Part shown: positions 1 through 9,205 of the stretch, piece by piece | Layout of the letters: each line of letters begins with the position of its first letter | How positions within the stretch are numbered: the first letter of the stretch is position 1 | Assembly: GCA_019454875.1 (NCBI GenBank) | Contig: JACFNL010000030.1 | Span: 1-36,032 of the forward strand | Direction: 5' to 3' | DNA from: Candidatus Cloacimonadota bacterium | GTDB lineage: Bacteria > Muiribacteriota > UBA6191 | DNA length: 36,032 nucleotides | Notes under the pieces: generated by a model | What the model was told of the DNA's origin: nothing | Database searches by the model: none | Seen by the model: the letters and a program-made list of their open reading frames with translations, nothing else | Made by a program: the position numbers and the translations under genes

Positions 1-3000
1 CTAGTACTGTGGATGGTGGGGAGAAGTCCTTGCCGTCAAAAACAGTTAGTTCAAAAGTGTACAGGCCAGAAGTTTCAGGTATAAAGCTGGCCTGAGAACT
101 GGTGGAATTTTCCAGGGTCACAGGAAGTCCCCCGATTTGTCTCCACTGAAACGACAATCCATCTCCATCAGGATCATAACTTCCTCGACCGTCCAGAATT
201 GTCAGTTCCTTGATACCTACACTACGGCTGGAGCCCGCACTGGCAAATGGGATTCTTTGGGAATCTGAATCGATTGAGACAACTATGGGAGTTTCCAGGG
301 ACTTCTGGTTTTGGTTGGAGACAGTCAGGCCAAAACTGTAGGTACCTCCGGTTCTGGTAATGACACTGACTTCCGGTGCTCCTGTGTTTAAGAATCGGGC
401 TGGGCCTGGTCCGGAAATCTGTCTCCAGTTCCACTGAAAGATGGGGCTACATACAAACTCAAAAACATCCAGCCCAGGTTCCTGAAAAACTGTTTGCAGA
501 CTGCTACAATCCTGGGGAGTACTTTGAAAACCACTGAGCACAAATGTCCTTCCGACAAAGGTGCGTTTTAATCCAGATACTTTGGCTTCCAGCGGTGATT
601 TTAGTCTGTCTTCGATCAGAATCTGATGCAAGGCAGGTCTTGATTTTAAACCTGTGGCACTAACTACTTCCAAAGAAAATACATAAATTCCTGCATCAAT
701 GGCACGAAACTCAAGAAAAGTACTGCTAGTGCTTAGTGATAGTGGTGGACCACTGATCTGTTTCCAGAGATAACTAAGACCTGAATTGATGTTAGTCCCA
801 TCCCTAAGACGGGACTTTGAACCATTCAGACGAATCAGATCGGAGGTTTTGGCCAGGGGAATTCCGCTGATACTGGCTTCAGGAACTTTTAACAAAACAT
901 CATCGACCAGGATAGAACTTTCTGAATAGGGAGAAAGACGGCCTGAAGAATCCATGCCTCTAGCGCGAATTACTGAGACACCAGGTTCATTAAATTGCAC
1001 AAACGCCGGATTGCCAATGAAGGTTCCGGTGCTCACTAAAACTCCAGATTGGGTAAGAAATTGCGGGGCGGAACCGCTTAATCCTTCCCAGAACACAGTG
1101 GTGGTTGTGCTGGATGGTTTGGCATCAAGTGTCAGTATCACAAAGGTGGAAGTGTTTAATTCCGCTGGCAGATTGACAAATGCAGGTTCGGCCTGACTTT
1201 GAACCGTAATCCGAAACACATCTGTAGAGACCGTGCTCAGGGCCAGTCCCCCAATCTGATTGACCTTTAAGCGGTATTCACAGCTGTAGGAACCAGCTTT
1301 TAGAAACAGAGTGGGATTGGCGGCTGCTGAGTCAGTAATAGTGCAATCCTGATGGGCGGTTTCAGATATCCATTCATAGGTTACTCCCTGACCATTAGCA
1401 TCAAAACTTGGATTTTCGGCTAGTAAAAATCCGTAAAAATGCTCTGGGTTTCCATTGATTCCCAACACGGAGCGGGATGCGGGAAGTACAGGTGTTGGGA
1501 CCACATCCTGAATCACAAAGGTGGTGAATGCTCTATCAGCAGGTAGGGATACGAGTTGTCCGGTAAAATCGGTTCCACCAAGGACAGTCTGATCTACGGC
1601 AAACACATAACTTCCCGGGATACGGGCCGAAAATGTCAGGGTACGAAAAGTAGGCAAAAACTGGATCTTTGACTGGATCTGCTCTCGGTTGGCAGTGTAT
1701 TCCGAGGCTGTGATACATGGGGTAAACGACTGGTTGGGAATGGAACATATCTGCCAGAGGTTGGTTGGGGTACGACCCTTGCCTTCTCTGGCATTTAATT
1801 CATAACGGCCTGGTGGCCCTGTTGTGAGATGGGGATCGATGATAGGTTTTGGCAGATTGGCTATAATCAGGGCTGAATCGTCCAGTCTGGGATTGGAACC
1901 AATTAAAAATTCCTCAAAGTCAGAAAAACCATCCAAATCCGTATCGACAGGGTTAGTACATTCCGTGGCTTGAGGAACGGCTGGAGTTGCGATACAGGTC
2001 TGGTGAGTAGATAGTTCAAACAGATTATCGAGGCCATCCCCATCAAAATCAAAACCGGCATCATCAGGATTGTTGGCATTCAGATTGCCTCCCAGAAATG
2101 GGGAGGACTCAACAACATTAGGTATTCCATCCCCATCAACATCACTCATGCTCTGTTCAAAAGCTCCCATGTCCATTCTGCCGGGTGCAGATTTTACGGT
2201 TGGGACTGGCAGATCGGATAAAGAGGCAATGGGACCTGGATTGAGGAATTCAGGCAGGATTGCCGAGGATGGTGTGAAGGATGGATCTGCGGAATTCAGT
2301 CCGATAGAAGAACCGATGACAGGATCGTAACCAAGAAGCAGGGATGTTCTGGGATTTAACCTGAGCTGAGTAGGGGAGGTACTACGAAAAATAGGCCTAG
2401 TAGATTGACTTGTGGATGCTAGATTGCCTTCCTGAGTCACTAAAAAAGCCTCCGTGGTCAGGCCTGTTTTGTCACAGAGGTTAAATTTTGCACTCAGATT
2501 TCTGGTAATACCGGGGACGGTAAGAATACAGGTCTGGGAGGCAGAAAAAATCGAGTTTGTAACACTGGAGCTGATGGTATGAATTGTTGATATTGCATTG
2601 ATGTTATTGTCTCTGAGGGTGAGTTTATCCATTAAGATCTGATGTGAGTAGATAGGATAATTCAGATTCTGGTTTTGGGTGGCGTGGATATGAATTCCAT
2701 CCGAAGAGTTTAAAAACAGGACTGAAGAAGTAATTTTTATAGCATCTGAGGCCTGAATCAGAACCCCTGTTCTATGTCCCTGAATCAGTACGGATTCGAC
2801 ATTGATATGCCTTGAATTGCTGATATGCAGGCCAGCTTTGTCACAACTTGTGCTTATTGAACTTCCATCATTGGAGAGGCTGTCGGTTAAATAAAGATTT
2901 TTGAAGTTAAGAAAGGACCGATTTTCAACCCGGATCGCATCTTCCCCATTACAATCAATGCGGGCGGGTTCTCCTAACCCCTCAATGGTGACCGCAGCCC

Positions 3001-4576
3001 AGCCAGGGCCGGTAGACTTCAAGCGGGTTAAATCCATTTTATAGTGAGGTGGGGCAGCATTAGGAATAAAACTTCTGGTAGAGCGGATCTGAATCTTTGA
3101 TCCTCGGGGAGCCCGTTCCAGAGCCTGACTCAGACTGGAGCAGGGATTTGATTCGTTACCACAATTCAAGCCGCCTCCTTGAAGGCTTTGATCTACAAAA
3201 AACACACCAGTTGCAGGCAAGGTAACTGAAGCGGCCTGAAATGCTCCAATATTTGTGCCTCCAAACCCTTGACCAAGAAGAGGTGACCCATTGATAGGCG
3301 TAAAGTCTTTTGTTTCAGGATCTAAAATCAGGGGATCCTGGGTTCTCCAGACCGTAGTCTGGGAGACATTGGCAAATCGGGGGTCGGCTTCTGGTTCCAC
3401 ATTGGCAAAGGACAGGGAAAAATCTATGACATGGGAAAAGCGTTCGGCAAACCAGTCTTTGATGTTGTTTATGTAAAGGTTAGATAAAAAACTGTTTTGA
3501 TCCGATTGATTACCAGGCTCATGGTCCACAGAGTTATTGATGGCAGCGTGGCGGATGGGTGGGGCCCAGGTAGTACCATTTCCATAAAAGGTATTGTTTG
3601 AGATTCGGTTTCTGATTGTTGTCTTACCGGGCTCCAAAAAAATTCCATACAGTCTGTTTTTGAAAAAGGTATTCAAAGCCAGGGCACAATCTGTACTGGC
3701 TCCCATCTGGATCCCGGACTGGTTGGTTTCAAACAGATTATTGGTGATCTGTATCTGGACTACCTGATCCATAAAAATTGCTGTCTGATTTCCCGTGAAT
3801 GCCGAGGAATTCAGACGAATCTGATTTGAGCCCGTAATTTCTACAGCATGTTTCTGGGTAAATCCAAAAAATTTAAGCCCTTCCACATGTACTAATGAAG
3901 AATTAGAGATCCGTAAGGCAAATTCATCAGAGGCAGCCTGAGGCCGGATATGAATCAGTTCTGTATCCTCGCCCCTTAATGTAATGGGACGGTTATCCAA
4001 ACCGGATTTATTATTCCAGAGGACTTCTTTTAAGGCCCAGGTTGTAGGTTCTGAGGCTACTCTGCCTGGGGAATGCATTAAAAGGATTGTGTCTCCTGGC
4101 TCAGACAATTCTATGGCCCGACTCAGGTTGGCTAGTGGTGTGGTTGAAGTTACCTGAAGGCGGGTTAACAGATCATTGCCACCAAGCTGTACATAGATAT
4201 TACGATTTTCCACGGCATTGATAAGTACACTGGCACTAGCAGTATTGGCCGGATTTCCATCGGCATCATCCACAACCACCTGCAATACATAGGCTCCGGG
4301 AGTTGTGGGGACAAAACTGGCTGTGGAGGTTTCAAGGCTGACTCTATTGATGGAAAGAGCGGGAGTGGTTACCCCAGATGGAACCGAAAGCAGGTTCCAG
4401 AAAAAGGACAGAACCTGGGCATCGGGATCACTTCCCGTGGCTGAGATAAGAACTGTGTTGTTAATTTGTACATCAACCGGGCCGGAAGGGGACAGAGTTA
4501 CCACAGGGTCGGCTGAGTAGAGCCTGAAGAAGACAATGAGGAATACGAATAGATTAAGGAAAATACTGCGATTCAT
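1..4576 (-). CDS. Giant secreted multidomain protein (PKD-like, twin beta-helix, Ca-binding-type repeats), C-terminus off the window
   Basis: The frame is open from an ATG at 4576 to the left edge (1,525 codons, no stop seen in the stretches I translated), so the gene is partial. Residues 1-22 form a Sec signal peptide (MNRSIFLNLFVFLIVFF...YSA). A PKD-like domain follows (about 23-110). Two right-handed parallel beta-helix modules follow (about 120-440 and 450-805). They are rich in N/S/T turns and each closes with the typical xxGAFx signature (NIGAFQ, DMGAFE). Residues about 805-880 carry DVDGDGIPN, DFDGDGLDN and DTDLDGFSD, which resemble thrombospondin type 3 calcium-binding repeats. Several PKD/K319-like domains follow, with the WKQISGPP, WRQISGPG and WRQIGG motifs. 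It is probably a cell-surface or secreted adhesin or carbohydrate-interacting protein; no enzymatic active site is evident. It is divergent from the PspA operon. Confidence 0.88.
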   Translation of the reverse strand, partial: MNRSIFLNLFVFLIVFFRLYSADPVVTLSPSGPVDVQINNTVLISATGSDPDAQVLSFFWNLLSVPSGVTTPALSINRVSLETSTASFVPTTPGAYVLQVVVDDADGNPANTASASVLINAVENRNIYVQLGGNDLLTRLQVTSTTPLANLSRAIELSEPGDTILLMHSPGRVASEPTTWALKEVLWNNKSGLDNRPITLRGEDTELIHIRPQAASDEFALRISNSSLVHVEGLKFFGFTQKHAVEITGSNQIRLNSSAFTGNQTAIFMDQVVQIQITNNLFETNQSGIQMGASTDCALALNTFFKNRLYGIFLEPGKTTIRNRISNNTFYGNGTTWAPPIRHAAINNSVDHEPGNQSDQNSFLSNLYINNIKDWFAERFSHVIDFSLSFANVEPEADPRFANVSQTTVWRTQDPLILDPETKDFTPINGSPLLGQGFGGTNIGAFQAASVTLPATGVFFVDQSLQGGGLNCGNESNPCSSLSQALERAPRGSKIQIRSTRSFIPNAAPPHYKMDLTRLKSTGPGWAAVTIEGLGEPARIDCNGEDAIRVENRSFLNFKNLYLTDSLSNDGSSISTSCDKAGLHISNSRHINVESVLIQGHRTGVLIQASDAIKITSSVLFLNSSDGIHIHATQNQNLNYPIYSHQILMDKLTLRDNNINAISTIHTISSSVTNSIFSASQTCILTVPGITRNLSAKFNLCDKTGLTTEAFLVTQEGNLASTSQSTRPIFRSTSPTQLRLNPRTSLLLGYDPVIGSSIGLNSADPSFTPSSAILPEFLNPGPIASLSDLPVPTVKSAPGRMDMGAFEQSMSDVDGDGIPNVVESSPFLGGNLNANNPDDAGFDFDGDGLDNLFELSTHQTCIATPAVPQATECTNPVDTDLDGFSDFEEFLIGSNPRLDDSALIIANLPKPIIDPHLTTGPPGRYELNAREGKGRTPTNLWQICSIPNQSFTPCITASEYTANREQIQSKIQFLPTFRTLTFSARIPGSYVFAVDQTVLGGTDFTGQLVSLPADRAFTTFVIQDVVPTPVLPASRSVLGINGNPEHFYGFLLAENPSFDANGQGVTYEWISETAHQDCTITDSAAANPTLFLKAGSYSCEYRLKVNQIGGLALSTVSTDVFRITVQSQAEPAFVNLPAELNTSTFVILTLDAKPSSTTTTVFWEGLSGSAPQFLTQSGVLVSTGTFIGNPAFVQFNEPGVSVIRARGMDSSGRLSPYSESSILVDDVLLKVPEASISGIPLAKTSDLIRLNGSKSRLRDGTNINSGLSYLWKQISGPPLSLSTSSTFLEFRAIDAGIYVFSLEVVSATGLKSRPALHQILIEDRLKSPLEAKVSGLKRTFVGRTFVLSGFQSTPQDCSSLQTVFQEPGLDVFEFVCSPIFQWNWRQISGPGPARFLNTGAPEVSVITRTGGTYSFGLTVSNQNQKSLETPIVVSIDSDSQRIPFASAGSSRSVGIKELTILDGRGSYDPDGDGLSFQWRQIGGLPVTLENSTSSQASFIPETSGLYTFELTVFDGKDFSPPSTVL

Positions 4577-4589
4577 GGTTTCAAGTTTG

Positions 4590-4608
4590 GTATCGTCCAA
4601 TCCGATAC
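4590..4608. promoter_or_regulatory. Inverted repeat between divergent genes
   Basis: GTATCG and CGATAC form a perfect 6-bp inverted repeat with a 7-bp spacer. It lies just upstream of the start of the giant secreted gene (4576, - strand) and upstream of the PspA operon (+ strand). Its position fits a shared operator or promoter region. No convincing -35/-10 pair could be assigned, so the function is inference. Confidence 0.35.
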
Positions 4609-4680
4609 AGTTTTGTGAGGAAAAATGATAAACTGGGCAGTGTCCAGGTTGATGCCACTGTAGGCTCAGCTCAGGTAAAT

Positions 4681-5115
4681 ATGTCTACTTTAGCTTTTGC
4701 TGGTTTATTGATTGCCTTTGGCCTGATAGTGGCAGCCGGTGTCTGGTTTGTCATGATTCGTGAACCGAATGGGAATCAGGGCGGGAAGATCGAGCTGGAC
4801 AATCCTGGATTTACAGATGTTATGAGTCAGTCCGATCGGCTTATAATGCAGTTTGGGCGGGTACGGGACTACCTCGAAGAGTTGGAGTCTGCATTTGCCC
4901 ATGCTGGGTTGTTAGGTGTTCAGGAACGGGATTTTTTTCAAAATCGTAGAGAGTTATTGTCAAGAATGGAGACAAGACTGGTATCATTCCTGTCGGTGGA
5001 AGGTGAAGACCTTTCGCGCCGGACCCTGGAAAAGGTTTTGACGGATCTGGAAAGTTTACAGAAAAAGTTTATATCAGGTGAAATACATGGCGACGGGAAT
5101 TTACAAAGGAGTTGA
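4681..5115 (+). CDS. Single-pass membrane protein with cytoplasmic coiled coil, PspA-operon partner
   Basis: The product is about 144 residues from the ATG at 4681. A strongly hydrophobic N-terminal helix (AFAGLLIAFGLIVAAGVWFVM, about 4-25) is followed by a charged helical region rich in E/L/R that probably forms a coiled coil. I recognise no family. An in-frame GTG at 4615 would add 22 residues, but it has no ribosome-binding site. The ATG has a weak AGG five bases upstream and leaves room for a promoter. The stop codon overlaps the pspA start region (TGATG), so the genes are probably translationally coupled. It may anchor or recruit PspA at the membrane, a role inferred only from position. 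Confidence 0.75.
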   Translation: MSTLAFAGLLIAFGLIVAAGVWFVMIREPNGNQGGKIELDNPGFTDVMSQSDRLIMQFGRVRDYLEELESAFAHAGLLGVQERDFFQNRRELLSRMETRLVSFLSVEGEDLSRRTLEKVLTDLESLQKKFISGEIHGDGNLQRS

Positions 5116-5117
5116 TG

Positions 5118-5882
5118 ATGGGTCTGTGGGAGCGCATTAAAAGAATTTTCTCCAGTAATCTGAATAATATGCTGGACAAGGCAGAGGACCCTGAGAAAAT
5201 GCTGGATCAGGTCATTCGCGACATGAACGAGCAGTTAAAAACAACCAAAAAGCATGTTGCCTCGGCAATTGCATCTCAGAAGAAGCTGGAACGGGATTAC
5301 CAGACTGAAATGAATCTTGCCAACAATTATCTGGCCAAGGCCAAGGCAATTTTAGGTGATGATGATGAAACCAATGATCATCTGGCCAAGGAAGCTTTGC
5401 AGAAGAAAAAACATCATGAAACTCTGGCACACCAGATCAAGGCTTCTTTAGATGCTCAAAGCGACATGGTGGAAAAGTTAAAAGCAAATCTACGAAAGCT
5501 TGAGGGCAAGGTTCGTGAATCAGAATCCAAGAAAAATTTCCTGAAAGCCAAACACGCCACCGCTAAAACTCAGAAGGCTATTGCTGAACAGATTTCTGGT
5601 ATTGATGATTCCAGTCACTTTGAAGTGTTTGAAAGACTGGAAGCCAAGGTGAATCATATGGAAGATTCAGCCATGGCCCAGTTGGAGCTGAATCGAGGCA
5701 AGTTTGAAAATCAGCTCGAGGATGTAAGCTTTGATGCTGGAGTAGAACAGGAGTTTTTAGCCCTTAAGAAGGATGTGGGCTTAATTGAAGACAAGGCAAC
5801 TAGCACTCCCAAAAAAACCACTGCCAGCACGGCTGATGATGATGATGATTTTGAAAAGTTGAAGGCAGAACTGAAAAAATAA
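5118..5882 (+). CDS. pspA: PspA/IM30 family phage-shock protein
   Basis: The 254-residue protein opens with MGLWERIKRIFSSNLNNML followed by DKAEDPEKML, the hallmark of PspA/Vipp1 (IM30) proteins. An amphipathic N-terminal helix is followed by a long helical coiled-coil body. The family forms ESCRT-III-like oligomers that bind stressed inner membrane and limit proton leakage. The tail ends in a Thr/Ser/Ala and poly-Asp linker (TASTADDDDD) before a short final helix (FEKLKAELKK). The start at 5118 matches the family start and sits six bases after AAGGAG; ATG 5115 and TTG 5112 are in-frame alternatives. It overlaps the downstream ATPase start by one base. No PspF, PspB or PspC gene is visible, so regulation differs from the E. 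coli system. Confidence 0.95.
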   Translation: MGLWERIKRIFSSNLNNMLDKAEDPEKMLDQVIRDMNEQLKTTKKHVASAIASQKKLERDYQTEMNLANNYLAKAKAILGDDDETNDHLAKEALQKKKHHETLAHQIKASLDAQSDMVEKLKANLRKLEGKVRESESKKNFLKAKHATAKTQKAIAEQISGIDDSSHFEVFERLEAKVNHMEDSAMAQLELNRGKFENQLEDVSFDAGVEQEFLALKKDVGLIEDKATSTPKKTTASTADDDDDFEKLKAELKK

Positions 5883-7261
5883 TGATTTCCAGAGATTCTG
5901 TCCTTACAGTGGCCCGCGATCTGTACCATCAGATGCGGGCCACTGTTCTATCTGTCTCGGTCCAGAATCAGAAACATCCTCTTGTTTCCCAGTTGAGTTC
6001 CGGCCTGGTTGAGGATTGGGAGACGGATATTAAACTTAGGCTTCTGTGGCTTATGATTGCTGATTCCAGGATTCAGAAGGAAGAGGCTGAACTTTTGGCA
6101 TTTGTTCTGGATTCACAAAAGTCTCGTGAGGAATGGGAAGAGTTTGTATCCCGCTATAAAACCATGCTTCAGTCCATTTGTACCAGGGCCCCTGTCTGGA
6201 GCACAGCCATTGCTGGTCTGGATCAGGTCAACAAAACTGAAATCTTTCATACATTGTTGATTAATCTCTCTACTCTGTTTAAGGCTGTTGTTCTGGTGGA
6301 TGGAGAGAGGCAGGAATCTGAAATCAGAAGACAGGAAGAACTTTTAGCACCATTTCTTGAGGTATCTGAGAAACATGGGCTTTTTGTAAATCGGCTGGAC
6401 TTGCAAAACGATGATTCAAATCAGGAATTGGAAGCTCAGCCTCAAAGTAGCTATTTTTCTGTACTTTCCGAGCTAGACTCACTAATTGGCCTTGAATCTG
6501 TAAAAAAAGAAGCCCGCTCCTTGATTCATCTTGCCCGTCTCAATCAGTTAAGGCAGAAGAAAATTTTACCGGCCCTGCCACTAAATATGCACCTGGTGTT
6601 CACAGGCAATCCAGGTACAGGAAAAACAACGGTCGCGAGATTGATTTCGAGGGTGTACTCAGGTATTGGTCTGTTAAGCAAGGGTCACCTTGTTGAGGTG
6701 GATCGCAGTGCGATGGTAGCAGGCTATGTTGGACAGACGGCTTTGAAGGTTCATGAAGTTGTGAAATCGGCCCTTGGTGGCATACTTTTTTTAGACGAGG
6801 CCTATAATCTGGTTCAATCATCTGATGATTCCTTTGGCAGGGAGGCATTGGATACCTTACTGAAGCTAATGGAGGACTATCGTCGTGAGTTAGTGGTGAT
6901 TGTGGCCGGTTATAATGAGCCAATGGAGAATTTTTTGAGCTCTAACCCTGGCCTGCGTTCCCGTTTTAATCGCTATTTGCATTTTCCTGATTATTCCCTG
7001 GAGGAGCTTCTACAGATTCTTCTCTTGAATTTTCAAAGAGCATGTTTTGTTTTGGAGGAGGATACAGTTCTTAAGCTCAGAAATAAGGTGAACCAGATGT
7101 ATGAAAATCGTGAACCCCAGTTTGGAAATGGCAGGGAAATGCGCAATCTGTTTGAATCGATTGTGCAAAATCAGGCCAACCGTCTGATGTCGGCTGTAAA
7201 ATTACCGACATCCAGACAGTTAGTGACCATTCAGCCTGAGGATGTTTCCGAAACTAATTAG
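5882..7261 (+). CDS. TerB-like plus CbbX/SpoVK-type AAA+ ATPase
   Basis: This is a 459-residue, two-part protein. Residues about 20-165 are helical with two acidic motifs (IADSRIQKEEAELL; VLVDGERQESEIRRQEELL) reminiscent of TerB-like domains. Residues about 200-450 form a CbbX/SpoVK-type AAA+ module: GLESVKKE entry, Walker A GNPGTGKTT, pore-region GYVGQT, Walker B ILFLDEAYNL, a sensor/arginine segment (NPGLRSRFNR) and the C-terminal GNGREMRNLFE. The ATG overlaps the pspA stop (TAATG), which strongly suggests coupling with pspA. AAA+ proteins of this type remodel protein complexes, so I infer that it acts on PspA assemblies or another envelope-stress client. The 3' end overlaps the convergent next gene by four bases. 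Confidence 0.9.
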   Translation: MISRDSVLTVARDLYHQMRATVLSVSVQNQKHPLVSQLSSGLVEDWETDIKLRLLWLMIADSRIQKEEAELLAFVLDSQKSREEWEEFVSRYKTMLQSICTRAPVWSTAIAGLDQVNKTEIFHTLLINLSTLFKAVVLVDGERQESEIRRQEELLAPFLEVSEKHGLFVNRLDLQNDDSNQELEAQPQSSYFSVLSELDSLIGLESVKKEARSLIHLARLNQLRQKKILPALPLNMHLVFTGNPGTGKTTVARLISRVYSGIGLLSKGHLVEVDRSAMVAGYVGQTALKVHEVVKSALGGILFLDEAYNLVQSSDDSFGREALDTLLKLMEDYRRELVVIVAGYNEPMENFLSSNPGLRSRFNRYLHFPDYSLEELLQILLLNFQRACFVLEEDTVLKLRNKVNQMYENREPQFGNGREMRNLFESIVQNQANRLMSAVKLPTSRQLVTIQPEDVSETN

Positions 7262-7905
7262 CGTTCCCGGCTGATTTCAAGTTTTAAGGTAGTTCCATCA
7301 TCAGATTCCTGTAGTCCTGTGATGGTAATGGTACCTTTACCAGAAGCTTTGGAGACTGTTTCCAAAATCCTGTCCATGTCTTTTTGCATTTCGGTTGGCT
7401 GGAAGGTGAGCATACGGATCTGCTTTTGGAATTCATCAATCAGTTCCTTCATGTCTTTGATATCTTCCGGTCGCACATTTTTAACCCTAAGTCCAGACTG
7501 CTTTTCAAGTAACAAAAGATTCTGATAGGCACGGATTACAATACGGGCCGCTGGTTCTACTAGGGGAGTACTAGGGGAGTGAATGACCCTGGAATCATAG
7601 GATGAGGTAATAATGCCCTTAGCGGCCAGTCCTCGCATGATGGGGCGAAATCTTGATTTGGATGAGATTCTTTTAAATGGTTTGGAATCAAAATCAAAAC
7701 GGCGGGGCAGTACCTTTTTGGTCTCCAATGCCTTGATTTCTGCCGAAGGCTGAATTTTATGCGGCATATGGATAGTCAGGCTCAGAGATTCCTCGGCATA
7801 ATCCAGAGTGTTTGGCAGATTCAGGATCAGGTTGTTTTCCGGTTTGGTATTGTTTGCCATTGTTGCGTGGATAAATAGATATAAAAGCAATAAACTAGTT
7901 TTCAT
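7258..7905 (-). CDS. Exported protein of unknown function
   Basis: The 215-residue product has a signal peptide (MKTSLLLLYLFIHATMA) and a basic, mixed alpha/beta body with no motif I recognise. The C-terminal half is helical (IDEFQKQIRML, MQKDMDRILETVSKASG) and the last 25 residues look like a beta-hairpin ending in KLEISRER. Its start lies inside the 3' end of the upstream M16 peptidase gene (11-base overlap), so the two are very likely one operon. A role as a periplasmic partner or regulator of the peptidase is only positional inference. Confidence 0.75.
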   Translation of the reverse strand: MKTSLLLLYLFIHATMANNTKPENNLILNLPNTLDYAEESLSLTIHMPHKIQPSAEIKALETKKVLPRRFDFDSKPFKRISSKSRFRPIMRGLAAKGIITSSYDSRVIHSPSTPLVEPAARIVIRAYQNLLLLEKQSGLRVKNVRPEDIKDMKELIDEFQKQIRMLTFQPTEMQKDMDRILETVSKASGKGTITITGLQESDDGTTLKLEISRER

Positions 7906-9175
7906 TGAATAACCTCGTCATTCTGATTCTGTTTTCAAACTCGGATTCCGGCATAGGACCGACCTGAATCATGGTAGGGGGTTTTGAAAAAATGTGTTGG
8001 GCGACTCGTATGATATCGTCATTTTCTACGGCATTGACCATATCAATCAGTTCTTCTGCTGTAAAAATCTTCTGGAAGTAGAGATGCCCAACTGCAATAC
8101 GGTTCATACGAAAACTGGTTCGTTCCAGACCAAGCAACAAACTGCCTTTCAACTGGTTCTTTAATTGCAGAAGTTTATGCGCATCAATTCCGCTGGCTTT
8201 TAGGTGGTCCAAAGTTTCCCATACCTGTTCCAGAACCGGATTTGTGCTTGATTCATGATGAGCAGAATAGATTCCTATAGTTCCCGTATCCTGGTAAGCT
8301 CGCACATAGGAATAGATATTGTAGGCTAAGCCGAGCTGCTCCCTGATCTTTTGAAAAAGTATGGAGGACATGCCACCACCGAGCCAGCTTGATATCAGGT
8401 GCAGAATGTAGCGATCCTTGTGCACCATCGAATAGGCATGCCATCCCAGATTCAGGTGACATTGTTCCACTGGTTTTACCCGACATAAAATCCCATGTTT
8501 TTTTGTCTCTTTGCTTTGGTTCAGCTGGATGGATGAGTGAAAACCAGGGTCATGAGAGAAATAACGACTACCTAGTTCCTGTACTCTTGATGCCTTGATA
8601 TTGCCCACAACAGTCATAAACATCTGTGATGGCTGACACATGGCCCTGTGAAACTCCAAGGTCTGTTCACGGGTAAAACTGCGAACCTTAATTTTGTCGC
8701 CAATCACGGGATGTCCCAAGGCTCGACCATACATCTGTTTTACGATTAGGTCATGAACCAGTTCCTCAGGGCTGTCTTCGTAAGAATCAATTTCCTGAAA
8801 TATTACTTTTTTTTCCCGTTCCATCTCATCTGGCTCAAACTGGGAGCAGAAAATCAGATCGGAAAGGACATCAAAAATCAGTTCGTCATGTTCTGATATG
8901 GCCTTTGCGTAATAGCAGCAGTTTTCCCGGCTGGTGAAGGCGTTCATTTCACCACCAACAACCTCAAGGCTTTCGGCAATATCTAAAGGGCTGCGACGCT
9001 TGGTACCCTTAAAGAGCATATGCTCCAGAAAATGGGCCATTCCATGAAGCTCTCTTGATTCATGACGGGACCCGCGTCTGGTCCAGACAGCAACTAGTAC
9101 GGACTGGATATGAGAGATACTTTCGCAGATGATGGTGAGGCCGTTGGGGAGGTGAATTGTTTCGATGTTTTCCAC
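7895..9175 (-). CDS. M16 family zinc metallopeptidase (processing-protease type)
   Basis: This 426-residue protein matches the size of bacterial M16B peptidases (PqqL/MPP-beta-like). The zinc motif HxxEH is at H48-FL-E51-H52 (MAHFLEHMLFKGTKRRS), and the third ligand is in VIFQEIDSYEDSP (E128). The C-terminal half keeps the R/Y signature (SSILFQKIREQLGLAYNIYSYV). The active metal site is therefore intact. No signal peptide is evident, suggesting a cytoplasmic or periplasm-facing processing or peptide-degrading enzyme. It overlaps the downstream exported-protein gene and diverges from the DUF2225 gene with only about 30 bases between start codons. Confidence 0.93.
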   Translation of the reverse strand: MENIETIHLPNGLTIICESISHIQSVLVAVWTRRGSRHESRELHGMAHFLEHMLFKGTKRRSPLDIAESLEVVGGEMNAFTSRENCCYYAKAISEHDELIFDVLSDLIFCSQFEPDEMEREKKVIFQEIDSYEDSPEELVHDLIVKQMYGRALGHPVIGDKIKVRSFTREQTLEFHRAMCQPSQMFMTVVGNIKASRVQELGSRYFSHDPGFHSSIQLNQSKETKKHGILCRVKPVEQCHLNLGWHAYSMVHKDRYILHLISSWLGGGMSSILFQKIREQLGLAYNIYSYVRAYQDTGTIGIYSAHHESSTNPVLEQVWETLDHLKASGIDAHKLLQLKNQLKGSLLLGLERTSFRMNRIAVGHLYFQKIFTAEELIDMVNAVENDDIIRVAQHIFSKPPTMIQVGPMPESEFENRIRMTRLFNEN

Positions 9176-9205
9176 ACTTTCCCTATCGGAGTCTTGCCGG
9201 GTCCA

